Source of the DNA: Thermoproteota archaeon
Lineage (GTDB): Archaea; Korarchaeota; Korarchaeia; Korarchaeales; Korarchaeaceae
Reading direction: 5' to 3'
Assembly (NCBI GenBank): GCA_021158805.1
Contig: JAGGTZ010000032.1
Coordinates: 1-30,140, forward strand
Length of the DNA stretch: 30,140 nucleotides
Positions 8,685 through 16,446 of the stretch are shown piece by piece. Each line of letters starts with the position of its first letter. Position 1 is the first letter of the stretch. The position numbers were made by a program, and so were the translations under genes. Below the pieces are notes generated by a model. It saw nothing but the letters and a program-made list of their open reading frames with translations, was not told where the DNA came from and did not search any database.

Positions 8685-9919
8685 CCACGCCAACTAGACA
8701 GATATCTCTCCTGTTCTGGGGTTAGGAAATCTATCTCTATTCTCATACTCTTTAACTTCAATCTAGCTACCAGCTCATCTATTTCCCTAGGAACAGGGTA
8801 GACTTTAGGTGGTAGGTTGCTACCATCCCTCACAAGGTATTTGACAGCTAATGCTTGGTTAGCGAAGCTCATATCCATTACCTCACTTGGATGTCCCTCT
8901 GCAGCCACTAAGTTGACTAAGCGACCTTCAGCGAGTAGGTAGACCCTTCTACCATTAGGAAGTAGATATTCCTTCACATGATCCCTAATCTCCCTGCTGG
9001 AAAGAGCCATCAGCTCGAGGTCCTTTACAGATACCTCGACATCAAAGTGTCCAGCATTGGCTAGGATAGCTCCGTCCTTCATGAGACTTATGTGCTCGGC
9101 CTTTATCACATCCCTGTTCCCAGTGGCAGTTACGAATATATCGCCTAGCTTTGCAGCCTCCTTCATGGGCATTACTAAATACCCATCCATTGCCGCCATT
9201 AAGGCCCTTATCGGATCTACTTCCGTTACAATAACCTTTGCACCCATTCCTCTAGCCCTCATAGCAATCCCTTTACCTACATGCCCGTATCCAGCTACTA
9301 CAAACCATTTTCCAGCTATCATCACATTTGTGGCTCTTAGGATACCATCTATTGTACTCTGGCCAGTTCCATACACGTTATCAAAGTTCTTCTTTGTCTC
9401 AGCATTGTTAACTGCTATTACTGGGTATTTTAGAAGACCATCTCTTTCAAGGGACTCTATTCTAAGAACGCCTGTGGTAGTTTCTTCAGTTCCTCCTCTG
9501 ATCCCTTCAGAGTATCCTTTTTCATGAGCCATGACTGTTAAATCACCCCCATCGTCCATGGTGATGTCCGGTTTGTATTTCAGTACGCTATCAATGGCCC
9601 AGAAGTAATCCTCCTCCGACATACCTTTCCATGCATATACCTCAATTCCCTCTTGGACTAGAGCAGCAGCTACATCATCTTGGGTCGATAACGGATTGGA
9701 GGCAGATAGGTATACCTCAGCACCCCCCTTTCTCAATGTAAGAGCGAGAACCCCTGTTTCCTTGGTTACATGAAGGCAAGCAGCTATTCTCATTCCTTCC
9801 AATGGTTTCTCTCTTGAAAATTCTTCCGCAATCTGCGATAAGACTGGCATGTGGGCAAAGGCCCACTCTATTTTGAGCATACCCCTTTCTGAAAGCTCGG
9901 GATCCTTAATCCTAGGCAT
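8681..9919 (-). CDS. ahcY: S-adenosylhomocysteine hydrolase
   Basis: 412 aa, the shorter archaeal-type enzyme that splits S-adenosylhomocysteine to adenosine and homocysteine, using bound NAD. Seen: [20 protein letters not shown] (52-71), [21 protein letters not shown], the Rossmann motif [18 protein letters not shown] and GHFDVEV. Strong AHCY along its full length. ATG at 9919; a TATATTT-like box (9949-9957, minus strand) would give a leader of about 8 nt. The next gene, a radical SAM protein, overlaps its stop by four bases, so relief of SAH inhibition may be tied to SAM-using chemistry. Confidence 0.96.
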   Translation of the reverse strand: MPRIKDPELSERGMLKIEWAFAHMPVLSQIAEEFSREKPLEGMRIAACLHVTKETGVLALTLRKGGAEVYLSASNPLSTQDDVAAALVQEGIEVYAWKGMSEEDYFWAIDSVLKYKPDITMDDGGDLTVMAHEKGYSEGIRGGTEETTTGVLRIESLERDGLLKYPVIAVNNAETKKNFDNVYGTGQSTIDGILRATNVMIAGKWFVVAGYGHVGKGIAMRARGMGAKVIVTEVDPIRALMAAMDGYLVMPMKEAAKLGDIFVTATGNRDVIKAEHISLMKDGAILANAGHFDVEVSVKDLELMALSSREIRDHVKEYLLPNGRRVYLLAEGRLVNLVAAEGHPSEVMDMSFANQALAVKYLVRDGSNLPPKVYPVPREIDELVARLKLKSMRIEIDFLTPEQERYLSSWRG

Positions 9920-9947
9920 ATAACATCCAATGCCACTAGGGAGAAGG

Positions 9948-9957
9948 AAATATAAAC
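9948..9957 (-). promoter_or_regulatory. Probable ahcY promoter (TATA-like box)
   Basis: On the minus strand the box reads GTTTATATTT, centred near 9953, about 34 bp before the ahcY ATG, giving a predicted leader of about 8 nt. It abuts the stop codon of the TusA-like gene, so ahcY may be expressed on its own as well as by read-through. Confidence 0.4.
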
Positions 9958-10178
9958 TAAGTTCTCTTGGTTATCAAGACATTCCAGTAATCTCCTTTCC
10001 TTACGATCTGCCTCAAGAGATTTCCTGTTCTCTTTACCCAGCCATAAATGTCATCTACCGAGTCTTTATCGTTAATAAGGAAGGTCACTGTCTCCCCCGG
10101 CTTGGCTTTCTTCATGATCTTAGCTATCTCGATTATGGGGTAAGGAGACCTTCTCCCTCTTAGATCCACAGTTCTCAT
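9957..10178 (-). CDS. TusA/SirA-like protein lacking the catalytic cysteine
   Basis: 73 aa, the usual size of a TusA-like sulfur carrier. The signature strand-loop-helix is plain: [20 protein letters not shown] (4-23) followed by [12 protein letters not shown]. In active sulfur carriers the motif is CPxP; here it is SPYP, the codon being TCT, one base from TGT (Cys). It therefore cannot carry a persulfide at that site. It overlaps the acetyltransferase gene by four bases (ATGA at 10175-10178). Related Cys-less SirA-fold proteins exist, but their role is unclear. Confidence 0.82.
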   Translation of the reverse strand: MRTVDLRGRRSPYPIIEIAKIMKKAKPGETVTFLINDKDSVDDIYGWVKRTGNLLRQIVRKGDYWNVLITKRT

Positions 10179-10705
10179 TTGGAGACCCTCCTTCCTAGAA
10201 CCTCCCAGACCATTGAATCATCAACGAAGTCCTCGAAGATCTTGTACATTAGGTAGGCATCTTCGCCATCAGCGTAGTAGGATGGTATTACTCCAAGGAT
10301 CTTATATTCTAAATTCTCGTAGAGCTTTATGGCCGGTTCATTCGAGACTCTAACCTCTAAATAGACTACATCCGCCCCATATCCCTTTAGGCCACTTTCG
10401 GCCTCAATCATTAATGCCTTGCCTATTCCCCTCCTCCTATGCCTCTTGCTCACTGCAATGGAGAGGACATGACCAAATAGTAGAGTAGTGCTCCTTACAT
10501 AGTAGCTCTCGACTCTACACATGACATATCCTATCACCTCTCCTTTTTCATCCTCTGCAACGAGGAAACTATTTGGGAATCGCCTATAATTCTCGATGAA
10601 GAAGTAGCTAGGATAGTTCTCTGGCAGGAAGACCCTATTTATCCTCTCAACCTCATCTAGATCCTCAGGACGGAAGGGCCTTATCCTATAACCCTGTAAC
10701 ATCAC
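10175..10705 (-). CDS. GNAT N-acetyltransferase, archaeal RimI/Ard1 type
   Basis: 176 aa. The acetyl-CoA-binding signature RHRRRGIGKAL (Q/RxxGxG/A) and the peptide-binding LPENYPSYFF segment typical of archaeal N-terminal acetyltransferases are both visible, plus VRVSNEPAIKLYENLEYK near the C-terminus. It probably acetylates protein N-termini. A TATA-like box centred at 10731 is 26 bp from the GTG at 10705 and 29 bp from the ATG at 10702; no ribosome binding site precedes either, so a leaderless mRNA starting at the GTG is likely. Cotranscribed with the TusA-like gene. Confidence 0.88.
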   Translation of the reverse strand: MMLQGYRIRPFRPEDLDEVERINRVFLPENYPSYFFIENYRRFPNSFLVAEDEKGEVIGYVMCRVESYYVRSTTLLFGHVLSIAVSKRHRRRGIGKALMIEAESGLKGYGADVVYLEVRVSNEPAIKLYENLEYKILGVIPSYYADGEDAYLMYKIFEDFVDDSMVWEVLGRRVSK

Positions 10706-10726
10706 AGGGGAGTATCGAGGTCATAG

Positions 10727-10735
10727 GTTTTAAAC
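10727..10735. promoter_or_regulatory. Shared palindromic TATA-like box, GNAT / site-2 protease
   Basis: GTTTTAAAC is near-palindromic and centred at 10731, exactly 26 bp from the leftward GTG (10705) and 26 bp from the rightward ATG (10757). It is the only TATA-like element in the 51-bp gap, and neither gene has a convincing ribosome binding site. One box serving two leaderless mRNAs is the simplest reading. Confidence 0.6.
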
Positions 10736-10756
10736 ACAACATTACCGTTAAGAGAG

Positions 10757-11848
10757 ATGTCAGAAATCCCACCCGATATAGAGACATTGGTAGCCAACCA
10801 CTTCACTGTTATAGATGTAGTGTACTACCCCAATGCAGTAGAATTCGAAGTAGAGAAAGTAGATCCCGTTAACTCTAGAGAAAAATTCTTGGAACTTGTG
10901 AAGGAGCTCTCTCCCCATGGACTACTTCCCAAGTTAACTCTAGACGGGAATTCCCTCAAACTACACGTATTCAAGACATCTGTACCCTCCCGTAGGGGCT
11001 TAAGGGGGAGGATAATCCTGTTGATAGCAACAATAATCACAGTTATACTCTCCGGATGGGTAATATCCCACGGCACACTAGAGCTTTTAAGGGAAGCTGG
11101 TATTTCCGAGCTTTATGACCCTATTATATCAACGGTTGCTCACACTTTGGGCCTGATGATCCCCTTGGCTTTACATGAGTTGGGTCACGCAATATATATG
11201 AGGAAGTGGGGGGCTGGGGAACTAGAACTACCAGTATTCATACCCGCTCCCCCTCCACCTTTTGGCTTTGGAACCTTTGGTGCTCTTATCATCCAGAGGA
11301 AGCCATCCTTCAATAGAGATGAGCTCTTTGAACTTGGAATCTCCGGTCCAATATTTGGCTTGATTCCGGGTATAGTCGTCTCCATCTTGGGAATACTACA
11401 GTCCCACTACATTCCTGCATCCGTAGCTCGTACTTGGATCGAACAGGGAAAAGCTGGATTCCTTCCAACACCGCTCATATTTGCCCTACTTGAGAATATT
11501 ATGTCCCGAGGAGAAGGTGTCCTTCTACTGTCACCATTGGCCTTAGCAGGCCTTATAATACTTCTGATCACGTTTCTCAATGCACTCCCAATATCACAGC
11601 TCGATGGAGGACATATAGCATATGCGCTGACTGGGAGTAACAGAAAGCTCAAGAGAATGGGATGGCTAGCTAGTATCGGGCTCCTATTCATCGCGCCAGT
11701 CTTGGGAGCGCTAATGCTTATTCTGAACGCTATTACGCTACATCCACCTCCACTTGATGAATACAGTTTACCGTCGGAGAAGAAGAGGAAGTGGGGAGTC
11801 CTAGCATATCTATCGATCCTACTGCTGACATTCCCAGTCCTCCAATAA
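10757..11848 (+). CDS. Site-2 protease family (M50) intramembrane metalloprotease
   Basis: 363 aa integral membrane protein. The zinc site HELGH (140-144) sits in a hydrophobic helix after about 85 soluble residues and a first membrane segment (86-104); the third ligand motif NALPISQLDGGH (275-286) is present, followed by two or three more membrane helices. A Pro/Phe-rich loop (about 163-175) and GISGPIFGLIPG are typical of archaeal S2P. Such proteases cut anchored regulators in the membrane. It has no PDZ domain, but the N-terminal soluble part may bind substrate. Predicted leaderless mRNA (see the shared box at 10727-10735). Confidence 0.93.
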   Translation: MSEIPPDIETLVANHFTVIDVVYYPNAVEFEVEKVDPVNSREKFLELVKELSPHGLLPKLTLDGNSLKLHVFKTSVPSRRGLRGRIILLIATIITVILSGWVISHGTLELLREAGISELYDPIISTVAHTLGLMIPLALHELGHAIYMRKWGAGELELPVFIPAPPPPFGFGTFGALIIQRKPSFNRDELFELGISGPIFGLIPGIVVSILGILQSHYIPASVARTWIEQGKAGFLPTPLIFALLENIMSRGEGVLLLSPLALAGLIILLITFLNALPISQLDGGHIAYALTGSNRKLKRMGWLASIGLLFIAPVLGALMLILNAITLHPPPLDEYSLPSEKKRKWGVLAYLSILLLTFPVLQ

Positions 11849-11857
11849 GTTAAAATT
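11849..11857 (+). promoter_or_regulatory. Probable promoter of coiled-coil gene
   Basis: GTTAAAATT is centred about 27 bp before the ATG at 11881 and directly follows the protease stop. No ribosome binding site precedes the ATG, so a leaderless transcript starting at the A of the ATG is likely. Confidence 0.5.
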
Positions 11858-11880
11858 AGTGTTTTTCCCGATAGCAGTAA

Positions 11881-12726
11881 ATGGGATATGAGGATTATGA
11901 TGAGAAGCTAGCTGATAAAGAGGAATTAGAGGAAAGAATCAAAGAGTTAAAAGAACTTGCAAACAAATTGAGGGACGACATTGAGTCCCTTAACGATGAG
12001 AAAGAATCCCTAACAAAGGAAGTTGTGGCCTTAAGATCCGAGAAATCCGAGTTAGACGAAGAAATCAAGCAAAAGAAGCAGTTAATGATGGAGCTGAAGG
12101 CCCAAATAGAGGAGTTAGAGGGAGATATAGATGTCCTCAGAGAGGGAAAAGAGAGAGTGAGGGCTGAGCTAAACTCCCTTGAGTCTAAAAGAGAGAAGCT
12201 TGCATCTGAAGTAAAACATATGGAAACTCTGATGAAATCCCTCGAGAAAGAGGAGAGATCGCTAAGGGATAAGATAGAGGACCTGAAATCTAATGTTGCT
12301 AAGCTTGAGAGGGTCAAGAACGTGCTTATAAGTGAAATAGATGAATTAAGGGGTATTAGAGCCGATCTAAGTAAGGAAGTACAAGAACTCTCTAATCAAA
12401 TTAGGGATATGTCCAAATCTTTGTCAGAGACGCTAACAGCCACAATGGAAAAATTGGAACCGACCACTAGGCTACTGAGTCAAGGGGTCACCAGTGTTGG
12501 TAGCTTCGTTACCTCCTTAAATGATCTAAAAGAGTTAGTAGAGGACTTAATTAGCCGAAGAGACATCATAAGTAGCCTAGATTCTGAGATAGAAGCTAGA
12601 AAATCTAGAATAGATGTCTTAAGGATGGAAGAGAGCAGATTAAGGAGCCTGATATTAAAGCTGAAACAAGAGATTTCTGCTCTCAAGGAAGAGAATGTGG
12701 ACTCCCTAGATAACCCGAGGAGTTAA
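11881..12726 (+). CDS. Long coiled-coil protein, unknown function
   Basis: 281 aa made almost only of heptad-rich, highly charged helix (about 5-180 and 210-275), with a break near 180-210 rich in Ser, Thr and Gly (TRLLSQGVTSVGSF). No signal peptide, membrane helix or nucleotide-binding motif. It resembles rod segments of SMC-type proteins but has no heads, so it is not SMC or Rad50. It could be a structural or scaffolding protein. Only the coiled-coil nature can be stated. Predicted leaderless from its own TATA-like box; ends 40 bases before eS25. Confidence 0.8.
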   Translation: MGYEDYDEKLADKEELEERIKELKELANKLRDDIESLNDEKESLTKEVVALRSEKSELDEEIKQKKQLMMELKAQIEELEGDIDVLREGKERVRAELNSLESKREKLASEVKHMETLMKSLEKEERSLRDKIEDLKSNVAKLERVKNVLISEIDELRGIRADLSKEVQELSNQIRDMSKSLSETLTATMEKLEPTTRLLSQGVTSVGSFVTSLNDLKELVEDLISRRDIISSLDSEIEARKSRIDVLRMEESRLRSLILKLKQEISALKEENVDSLDNPRS

Positions 12727-12735
12727 ATTATATAT
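12725..12735 (+). promoter_or_regulatory. Probable eS25 promoter (TATA-like box)
   Basis: AAATTATATATA lies just after the coiled-coil gene and about 37 bp before the ATG at 12767. A start near 12755 would leave a leader of about 12 nt. Confidence 0.5.
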
Positions 12736-12766
12736 AGCTCTTACAGCTATCCCAAGGGTATCAAGC

Positions 12767-13030
12767 ATGAGTGCTGAAAAGACTGAGAAGATAACCAGGG
12801 ATATTGAGACCAAGCCCTCGGTCCTAGAACAGATAAAGAAGGAAGTGCCAAAGTCAAGGGTTATTACACCCCAGTCGCTGGCTATGAAGTACAACATAAG
12901 AGTTAGTGTAGCTAGAAGATTGCTTAGGCAGTTTGAGAAGGAAGGGCTCGTTTTCTATGTAAATGGTAATTCGAGGGTAAGGATTTATAGGGGAGCCATG
13001 TCTAAGACCCCGAAGGAGGGGAAGGAATAA
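12767..13030 (+). CDS. rps25e: Small-subunit ribosomal protein eS25
   Basis: 87 aa. After a basic/acidic N-terminal tail the protein has the eS25 winged-helix core: SRVITPQSLAMKYNIRVSVA (38-57), then RRLLRQFEKEGLVFYV and SRVRIYRG. eS25 is an archaeal/eukaryotic ribosomal protein found mainly outside Euryarchaeota, which supports a TACK origin for this DNA. An alternative is a free-standing wHTH regulator, but the SLA-N-AR-LLR-EKEGL pattern fits eS25 best. ATG start at 12767 chosen from the promoter position. Confidence 0.87.
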   Translation: MSAEKTEKITRDIETKPSVLEQIKKEVPKSRVITPQSLAMKYNIRVSVARRLLRQFEKEGLVFYVNGNSRVRIYRGAMSKTPKEGKE

Positions 13031-13067
13031 GCTTCTTTAATTCCCTCCTTGGGGGTGAAAACATAAT

Positions 13068-13454
13068 TTGAAAAATAGAACTGAAGGGATAGAGAGGTAC
13101 TTAGTATGCCTTAAATCTGATGTATTTGGTAAAAAAGTTTCATTAGAACTCATTAGGCACCTCTCACCTATAACCATTGAGAGACTTTACAGGAACATTC
13201 CCCTGAGTGGGATGGTAGTTAGGGATAGAGATGTAATCTATATCTCGATCCCGATAGAGGCTCGAGTTGAGAAGCCTAGGAATAAGCTCAGAAGAGGACA
13301 AGTCGGCTACTCGCCAGCTAAAAAGATGCTGGTTATTGCGCTATCCGATGTAAGGTTGAATGAAAAGATAAATTCCTTAGGTCGCATAACTGGGGGATTA
13401 GAAGAGTTAGAGAACCTAAGGACTGGAAGCATAGTAAGGTTGGAGAGACCATGA
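13068..13454 (+). CDS. Cyclophilin-like protein (DUF369/COG2164-like)
   Basis: 128 aa, mostly beta-strand. ELIRHLSPITIERLYRNIPL, the GQVGYSPAKKMLVIALSD segment and LGRITGGLEEL match the small archaeal/thermophile cyclophilin-like domain family (TM1367-like). Whether such proteins have prolyl isomerase activity is not clear. Start is TTG at 13068 with a strong GGGGGTGA ribosome binding site ten bases upstream. It overlaps the next gene by four bases (ATGA, 13451-13454), so the two products are made together. Confidence 0.78.
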   Translation: MKNRTEGIERYLVCLKSDVFGKKVSLELIRHLSPITIERLYRNIPLSGMVVRDRDVIYISIPIEARVEKPRNKLRRGQVGYSPAKKMLVIALSDVRLNEKINSLGRITGGLEELENLRTGSIVRLERP

Positions 13455-14104
13455 TATCCTTCGTTTGGAAGGGCTACTCCTCAGTACTTCTTAACATTGA
13501 GGATCTTAGCATACTGCTTGATCCATCCAATAACTTCACATTAGAGGAACTGGAGGACCTCACGGATAAAGTTGACATAGTAGCTTACACACATGAACAT
13601 TCTGGTCATTTCGACATGGATTTCCTAATGTCGCTCATAGAGAAATATAACCCATACATGGTCGTAAACAAAGGTGTATTCAGGCTTATAAGGAGGAAAG
13701 TGGATTGGGATAGGCTGTTTAAACTAAAATCAGGAGAGATGATAGAACTTGAGGGTACTAGGATACACGCCTTAAGGGCTGTCCATCCTGGAATCCATCC
13801 AGTAGTCTTTCTCATCGAAATCGGGGGGAAAGCAATATTTCACGGCGATAGCACGGGCTTCACTCATATGTTTGAGGCGTTTTCGCCCGTCAATCTGGCT
13901 TTCGTACCAGTAGGCAAACCATCACCAAATGCGAGCCCCAAAGATGCCATAAGGATCATTAAGACCTTAAGTCCTCGTGTGGTAGTTCCCTTCCATGGTG
14001 ATGAGAGAGAGATAGAGGATCTAGAGCTGAAAGTGAAACTAGCAAATCTCAATGTAGAGGTAATAAAGCCGGTACTGGGAGAACTCACTTACGTTCAGAT
14101 TTGA
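13451..14104 (+). CDS. Metallo-beta-lactamase-fold hydrolase with altered HxHxDH motif
   Basis: 217 aa, UlaG-like metal-dependent hydrolase. YTHEHSGHFD (51-60) is the zinc motif, but Gly stands where HxHxDH has the metal-binding Asp. Later ligands are present: HALRAVHPGIHP (His), FHGDSTGF (Asp), VVPFHGDE (His). The altered residue may mean a single-metal or changed active site, or that the nearby Asp60 takes over. Substrate unknown. Coupled by ATGA overlap to the cyclophilin-like gene; its 3' end overlaps convergent thiL by 20 bases. Confidence 0.85.
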   Translation: MISFVWKGYSSVLLNIEDLSILLDPSNNFTLEELEDLTDKVDIVAYTHEHSGHFDMDFLMSLIEKYNPYMVVNKGVFRLIRRKVDWDRLFKLKSGEMIELEGTRIHALRAVHPGIHPVVFLIEIGGKAIFHGDSTGFTHMFEAFSPVNLAFVPVGKPSPNASPKDAIRIIKTLSPRVVVPFHGDEREIEDLELKVKLANLNVEVIKPVLGELTYVQI

Positions 14105-15068
14105 AGTGCTCCCATCCACCTTCTCTGACCTCTAGAAAATCCTCATTGTGCTTCAGGAAGACTCCTGGTTCACTTATGACATGTCCAATTTTGAGTAGAT
14201 CCCACCCTCTCCTTTCGAAAACCTCTTCAAGCTGAGATACCTTATCTGGGGATACAGTGAAGACGAGCTCGTACTCTTCACCTCCGTGGAACACTACCTC
14301 TGTTGGATCAAGGCCGGCCCGCTCAACAAAGCTCAAGATCCTCTTGTCTATGGGTAAATTGTCCACAACATAGCCGTATCCGCTGGCTCTGGAAAGCTCT
14401 TTAAGTGACCAGTACAATCCGTCGCTGCTATCAGTGCTCGAACTTGCAAATTCAGATATACATATCCCCTGTTCGACCTTAGCTACAGGTTCATATACAG
14501 CTCTGAGTACTAAATCCCTTAGACCAGGAGGAAGGTCCATCCCCTCAAGTAGATGCATATATGCCAGCGAAGTTAGCCCAAAACTACCAGTTGTGAATAT
14601 TAGATCACCAGGCTGCGCATCTTTCCTACTAACGAGTCTACGTAAAACCCTGCCAGCGGCAAATCCCGCTATAATCACCTCATTAGCCTCACTTATGTCT
14701 CCTCCTGAAAGATATGAATCATACTCGCTAACACCTCTCTGCAGCCCCCTCATTATCGAGATGAAATCCTTGTCCTCTAAATCCTTTGGCAACCCAATTG
14801 ATGCTAGGAAAAGGAGGGGCTTAGCTCCTTTAGCTGCTAAGTCGGAATAGTTCGAGATAACACATTTCCTAGCTAACTGTCCTAGCGACATACCGGGTAG
14901 GAGATCTGTAGACTGGACTACCATATCCGTATTGAAGACGTAGATACCTCCTACAAGACTCCGTGCTGATGAATCATCCCTTCCTAGCTCTAGAAGGCCC
15001 TCGGGATCTCTAATCAAGAGTTTTCTGAGCATATCTACTAACTCTCTTTCAGGTCTCACAGGGCGCAT
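14085..15068 (-). CDS. thiL: Thiamine-monophosphate kinase
   Basis: About 327 aa, AIR synthase/PurM-like-fold kinase that phosphorylates thiamine monophosphate to the diphosphate cofactor. Seen: NTDMVVQSTDLLPGMSLGQL with its metal Asp residues, CVISNYSDLAAKGAKPL, SGGDISEAN, and the late SSTDSSDGLYWSL motif. The first plausible start is ATG 15068 (MRPVRPEREL). A TATA-like box centred at 15085 is exactly 26 bp from a GTG at 15059 in the same frame, so a leaderless mRNA beginning at that GTG (MRPERELVDML) is also likely. The ORF continues upstream to 15128 but would run through the divergent gene's start. Confidence 0.93.
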   Translation of the reverse strand: MRPVRPERELVDMLRKLLIRDPEGLLELGRDDSSARSLVGGIYVFNTDMVVQSTDLLPGMSLGQLARKCVISNYSDLAAKGAKPLLFLASIGLPKDLEDKDFISIMRGLQRGVSEYDSYLSGGDISEANEVIIAGFAAGRVLRRLVSRKDAQPGDLIFTTGSFGLTSLAYMHLLEGMDLPPGLRDLVLRAVYEPVAKVEQGICISEFASSSTDSSDGLYWSLKELSRASGYGYVVDNLPIDKRILSFVERAGLDPTEVVFHGGEEYELVFTVSPDKVSQLEEVFERRGWDLLKIGHVISEPGVFLKHNEDFLEVREGGWEHFKSERK

Positions 15069-15081
15069 TTTGAAACTAAAT

Positions 15082-15088
15082 GTTAAAG
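15082..15088. promoter_or_regulatory. Shared TATA-like box, thiL / COG2403 P-loop gene
   Basis: GTTAAAG is centred at 15085. It is 26 bp from an in-frame GTG of thiL (15059) and 26 bp from 15111, the first base of GGGTGAT, the ribosome binding site of the rightward gene (ATG 15121). No other box is apparent between the genes. Confidence 0.5.
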
Positions 15089-15120
15089 CCTTTTCCCGCC
15101 GATACTCATGGGGTGATGTT

Positions 15121-16446
15121 ATGGTCAAGAAGGTTATAATAATGGGTGCAGCCGGTAGAGATTTTCACAACTTCAATGTCTTCTTCAGAGATAACGAACG
15201 GTACCGGGTAGTTGCATTCACAGCAGCACAGCTTCCCGAGATCGCGGGTAGGATCTATCCCCCTGAACTGGCAGGTAGGCTTTACCCTGAGGGTATACCC
15301 ATATATCCTGAGGAGGATCTTCCAAAACTAATAAAGGAGCACAGTGTCGACCTGGTGGTCTTCGCGTATAGCGATGTTTCCCATCAATACGTCATGGAGA
15401 GAGCCGCAATAACTCAGGCTAATGGAGCTGACTTCATGCTACTAGGTCCTAAGAGTACTATGCTCGAGTCAGAGAAACCCGTAATTGCCGTCACAGCTGT
15501 CAGAACAGGTGCCGGAAAGAGCCCGACGAGTAGGAGAGTCTCAAAGATCTTAAGGGAAAGGGGTTTGAGGGTCTCCGTAGTTAGACATCCAATGCCATAT
15601 GGTGATCTAAGGAAGCAAGTCGTTCAGAAGTTCGCATCTCTAGAAGATCTAGACAGGTATAATGCTACAATAGAGGAGAGGGAGGATTATGAACCGCACC
15701 TGAAAATTGGCAATATAGTACTAGCTGGCGTAGACTACGAGAAGATTCTTAGGGAAGCCGAAAGGGAGGGGGATGTGATACTCTGGGATGGGGGTAATAA
15801 CGACTTCCCATTCTTCAAACCCGATCTCCTGATAACCGTTGTTGATCCACTCAGGGCAGGGCACGAGCTCACTTACTGGCCGGGTAGTGTGAACGTGAGG
15901 ATGGCAGATGTCATAGTAATAAGTAAAGTTGACACAGCTTGCTTCTCAGATGTTGAAGAGGTACTAAAGAATGTAAAAACAGTTAATCCTAAAGCTAGGA
16001 TTATCACAGCAGCAATACCCTTCCTAGTTGATAAGCCGGATTTGGTCTCTGGAAAGAAGGTGATAGTAGTGGAAGATGGCCCCACGGTAACGCATGGAGA
16101 AATGGGTTATGGAGCAGGCTATCTATTGGCAAGGAGGTTAGGCGCAGAAATCTTAGATCCCAGACCATATGCAGTCGGTTCTATTAAGGAGATTTATGAG
16201 AAATACAAGCAATTAGGCCCTGTTCTGCCCGCTATGGGGTATAGTGATCGCCAAATGAGGGAGTTAGAGGAGACCATAAATGCCGTGCCTGCAGACTCCG
16301 TAGTCCTAGGGACCCCGACGGATCTAGGGAGGTATCTGAAGGTGAATAAACCCGTAGCACATGTAAAATATGAGCTACAGGAGATAGGACCACTAACTTT
16401 GGAAGATATCATAGAGGAGTTCCTCGAGAAGGTGGGTCTGCGATGA
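15121..16446 (+). CDS. P-loop NTPase of cyclic 2,3-diphosphoglycerate synthetase family (COG2403)
   Basis: 441 aa. An N-terminal Rossmann-like domain (VKKVIIMGAAGRDFHNFNV) is followed by a P-loop domain with Walker A VRTGAGKSPTSRR, an ILWDGGNNDFPF segment, and VISKVD, a G4-like NKxD variant. This is the family that includes the synthetase making the thermoprotectant cyclic 2,3-diphosphoglycerate in methanogens; in other archaea the activity is unproven, so the specific function is tentative. ATG 15121 is chosen because of GGGTGAT just upstream and because MVKKVIIMG begins the first strand. It overlaps the creatininase-family gene by four bases (ATGA at 16443-16446). Confidence 0.82.
   Translation: MVKKVIIMGAAGRDFHNFNVFFRDNERYRVVAFTAAQLPEIAGRIYPPELAGRLYPEGIPIYPEEDLPKLIKEHSVDLVVFAYSDVSHQYVMERAAITQANGADFMLLGPKSTMLESEKPVIAVTAVRTGAGKSPTSRRVSKILRERGLRVSVVRHPMPYGDLRKQVVQKFASLEDLDRYNATIEEREDYEPHLKIGNIVLAGVDYEKILREAEREGDVILWDGGNNDFPFFKPDLLITVVDPLRAGHELTYWPGSVNVRMADVIVISKVDTACFSDVEEVLKNVKTVNPKARIITAAIPFLVDKPDLVSGKKVIVVEDGPTVTHGEMGYGAGYLLARRLGAEILDPRPYAVGSIKEIYEKYKQLGPVLPAMGYSDRQMRELEETINAVPADSVVLGTPTDLGRYLKVNKPVAHVKYELQEIGPLTLEDIIEEFLEKVGLR

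Noticed and set aside
11881..12726. SMC or Rad50 fragment
   Set aside because: Coiled coil only; no Walker A, signature or Walker B motif and no zinc hook.
15070..15120. In-frame upstream extension of the COG2403 gene to ATG 15070
   Set aside because: It would overlap the thiL start and TATA box, and the ribosome binding site GGGTGAT directly precedes ATG 15121.
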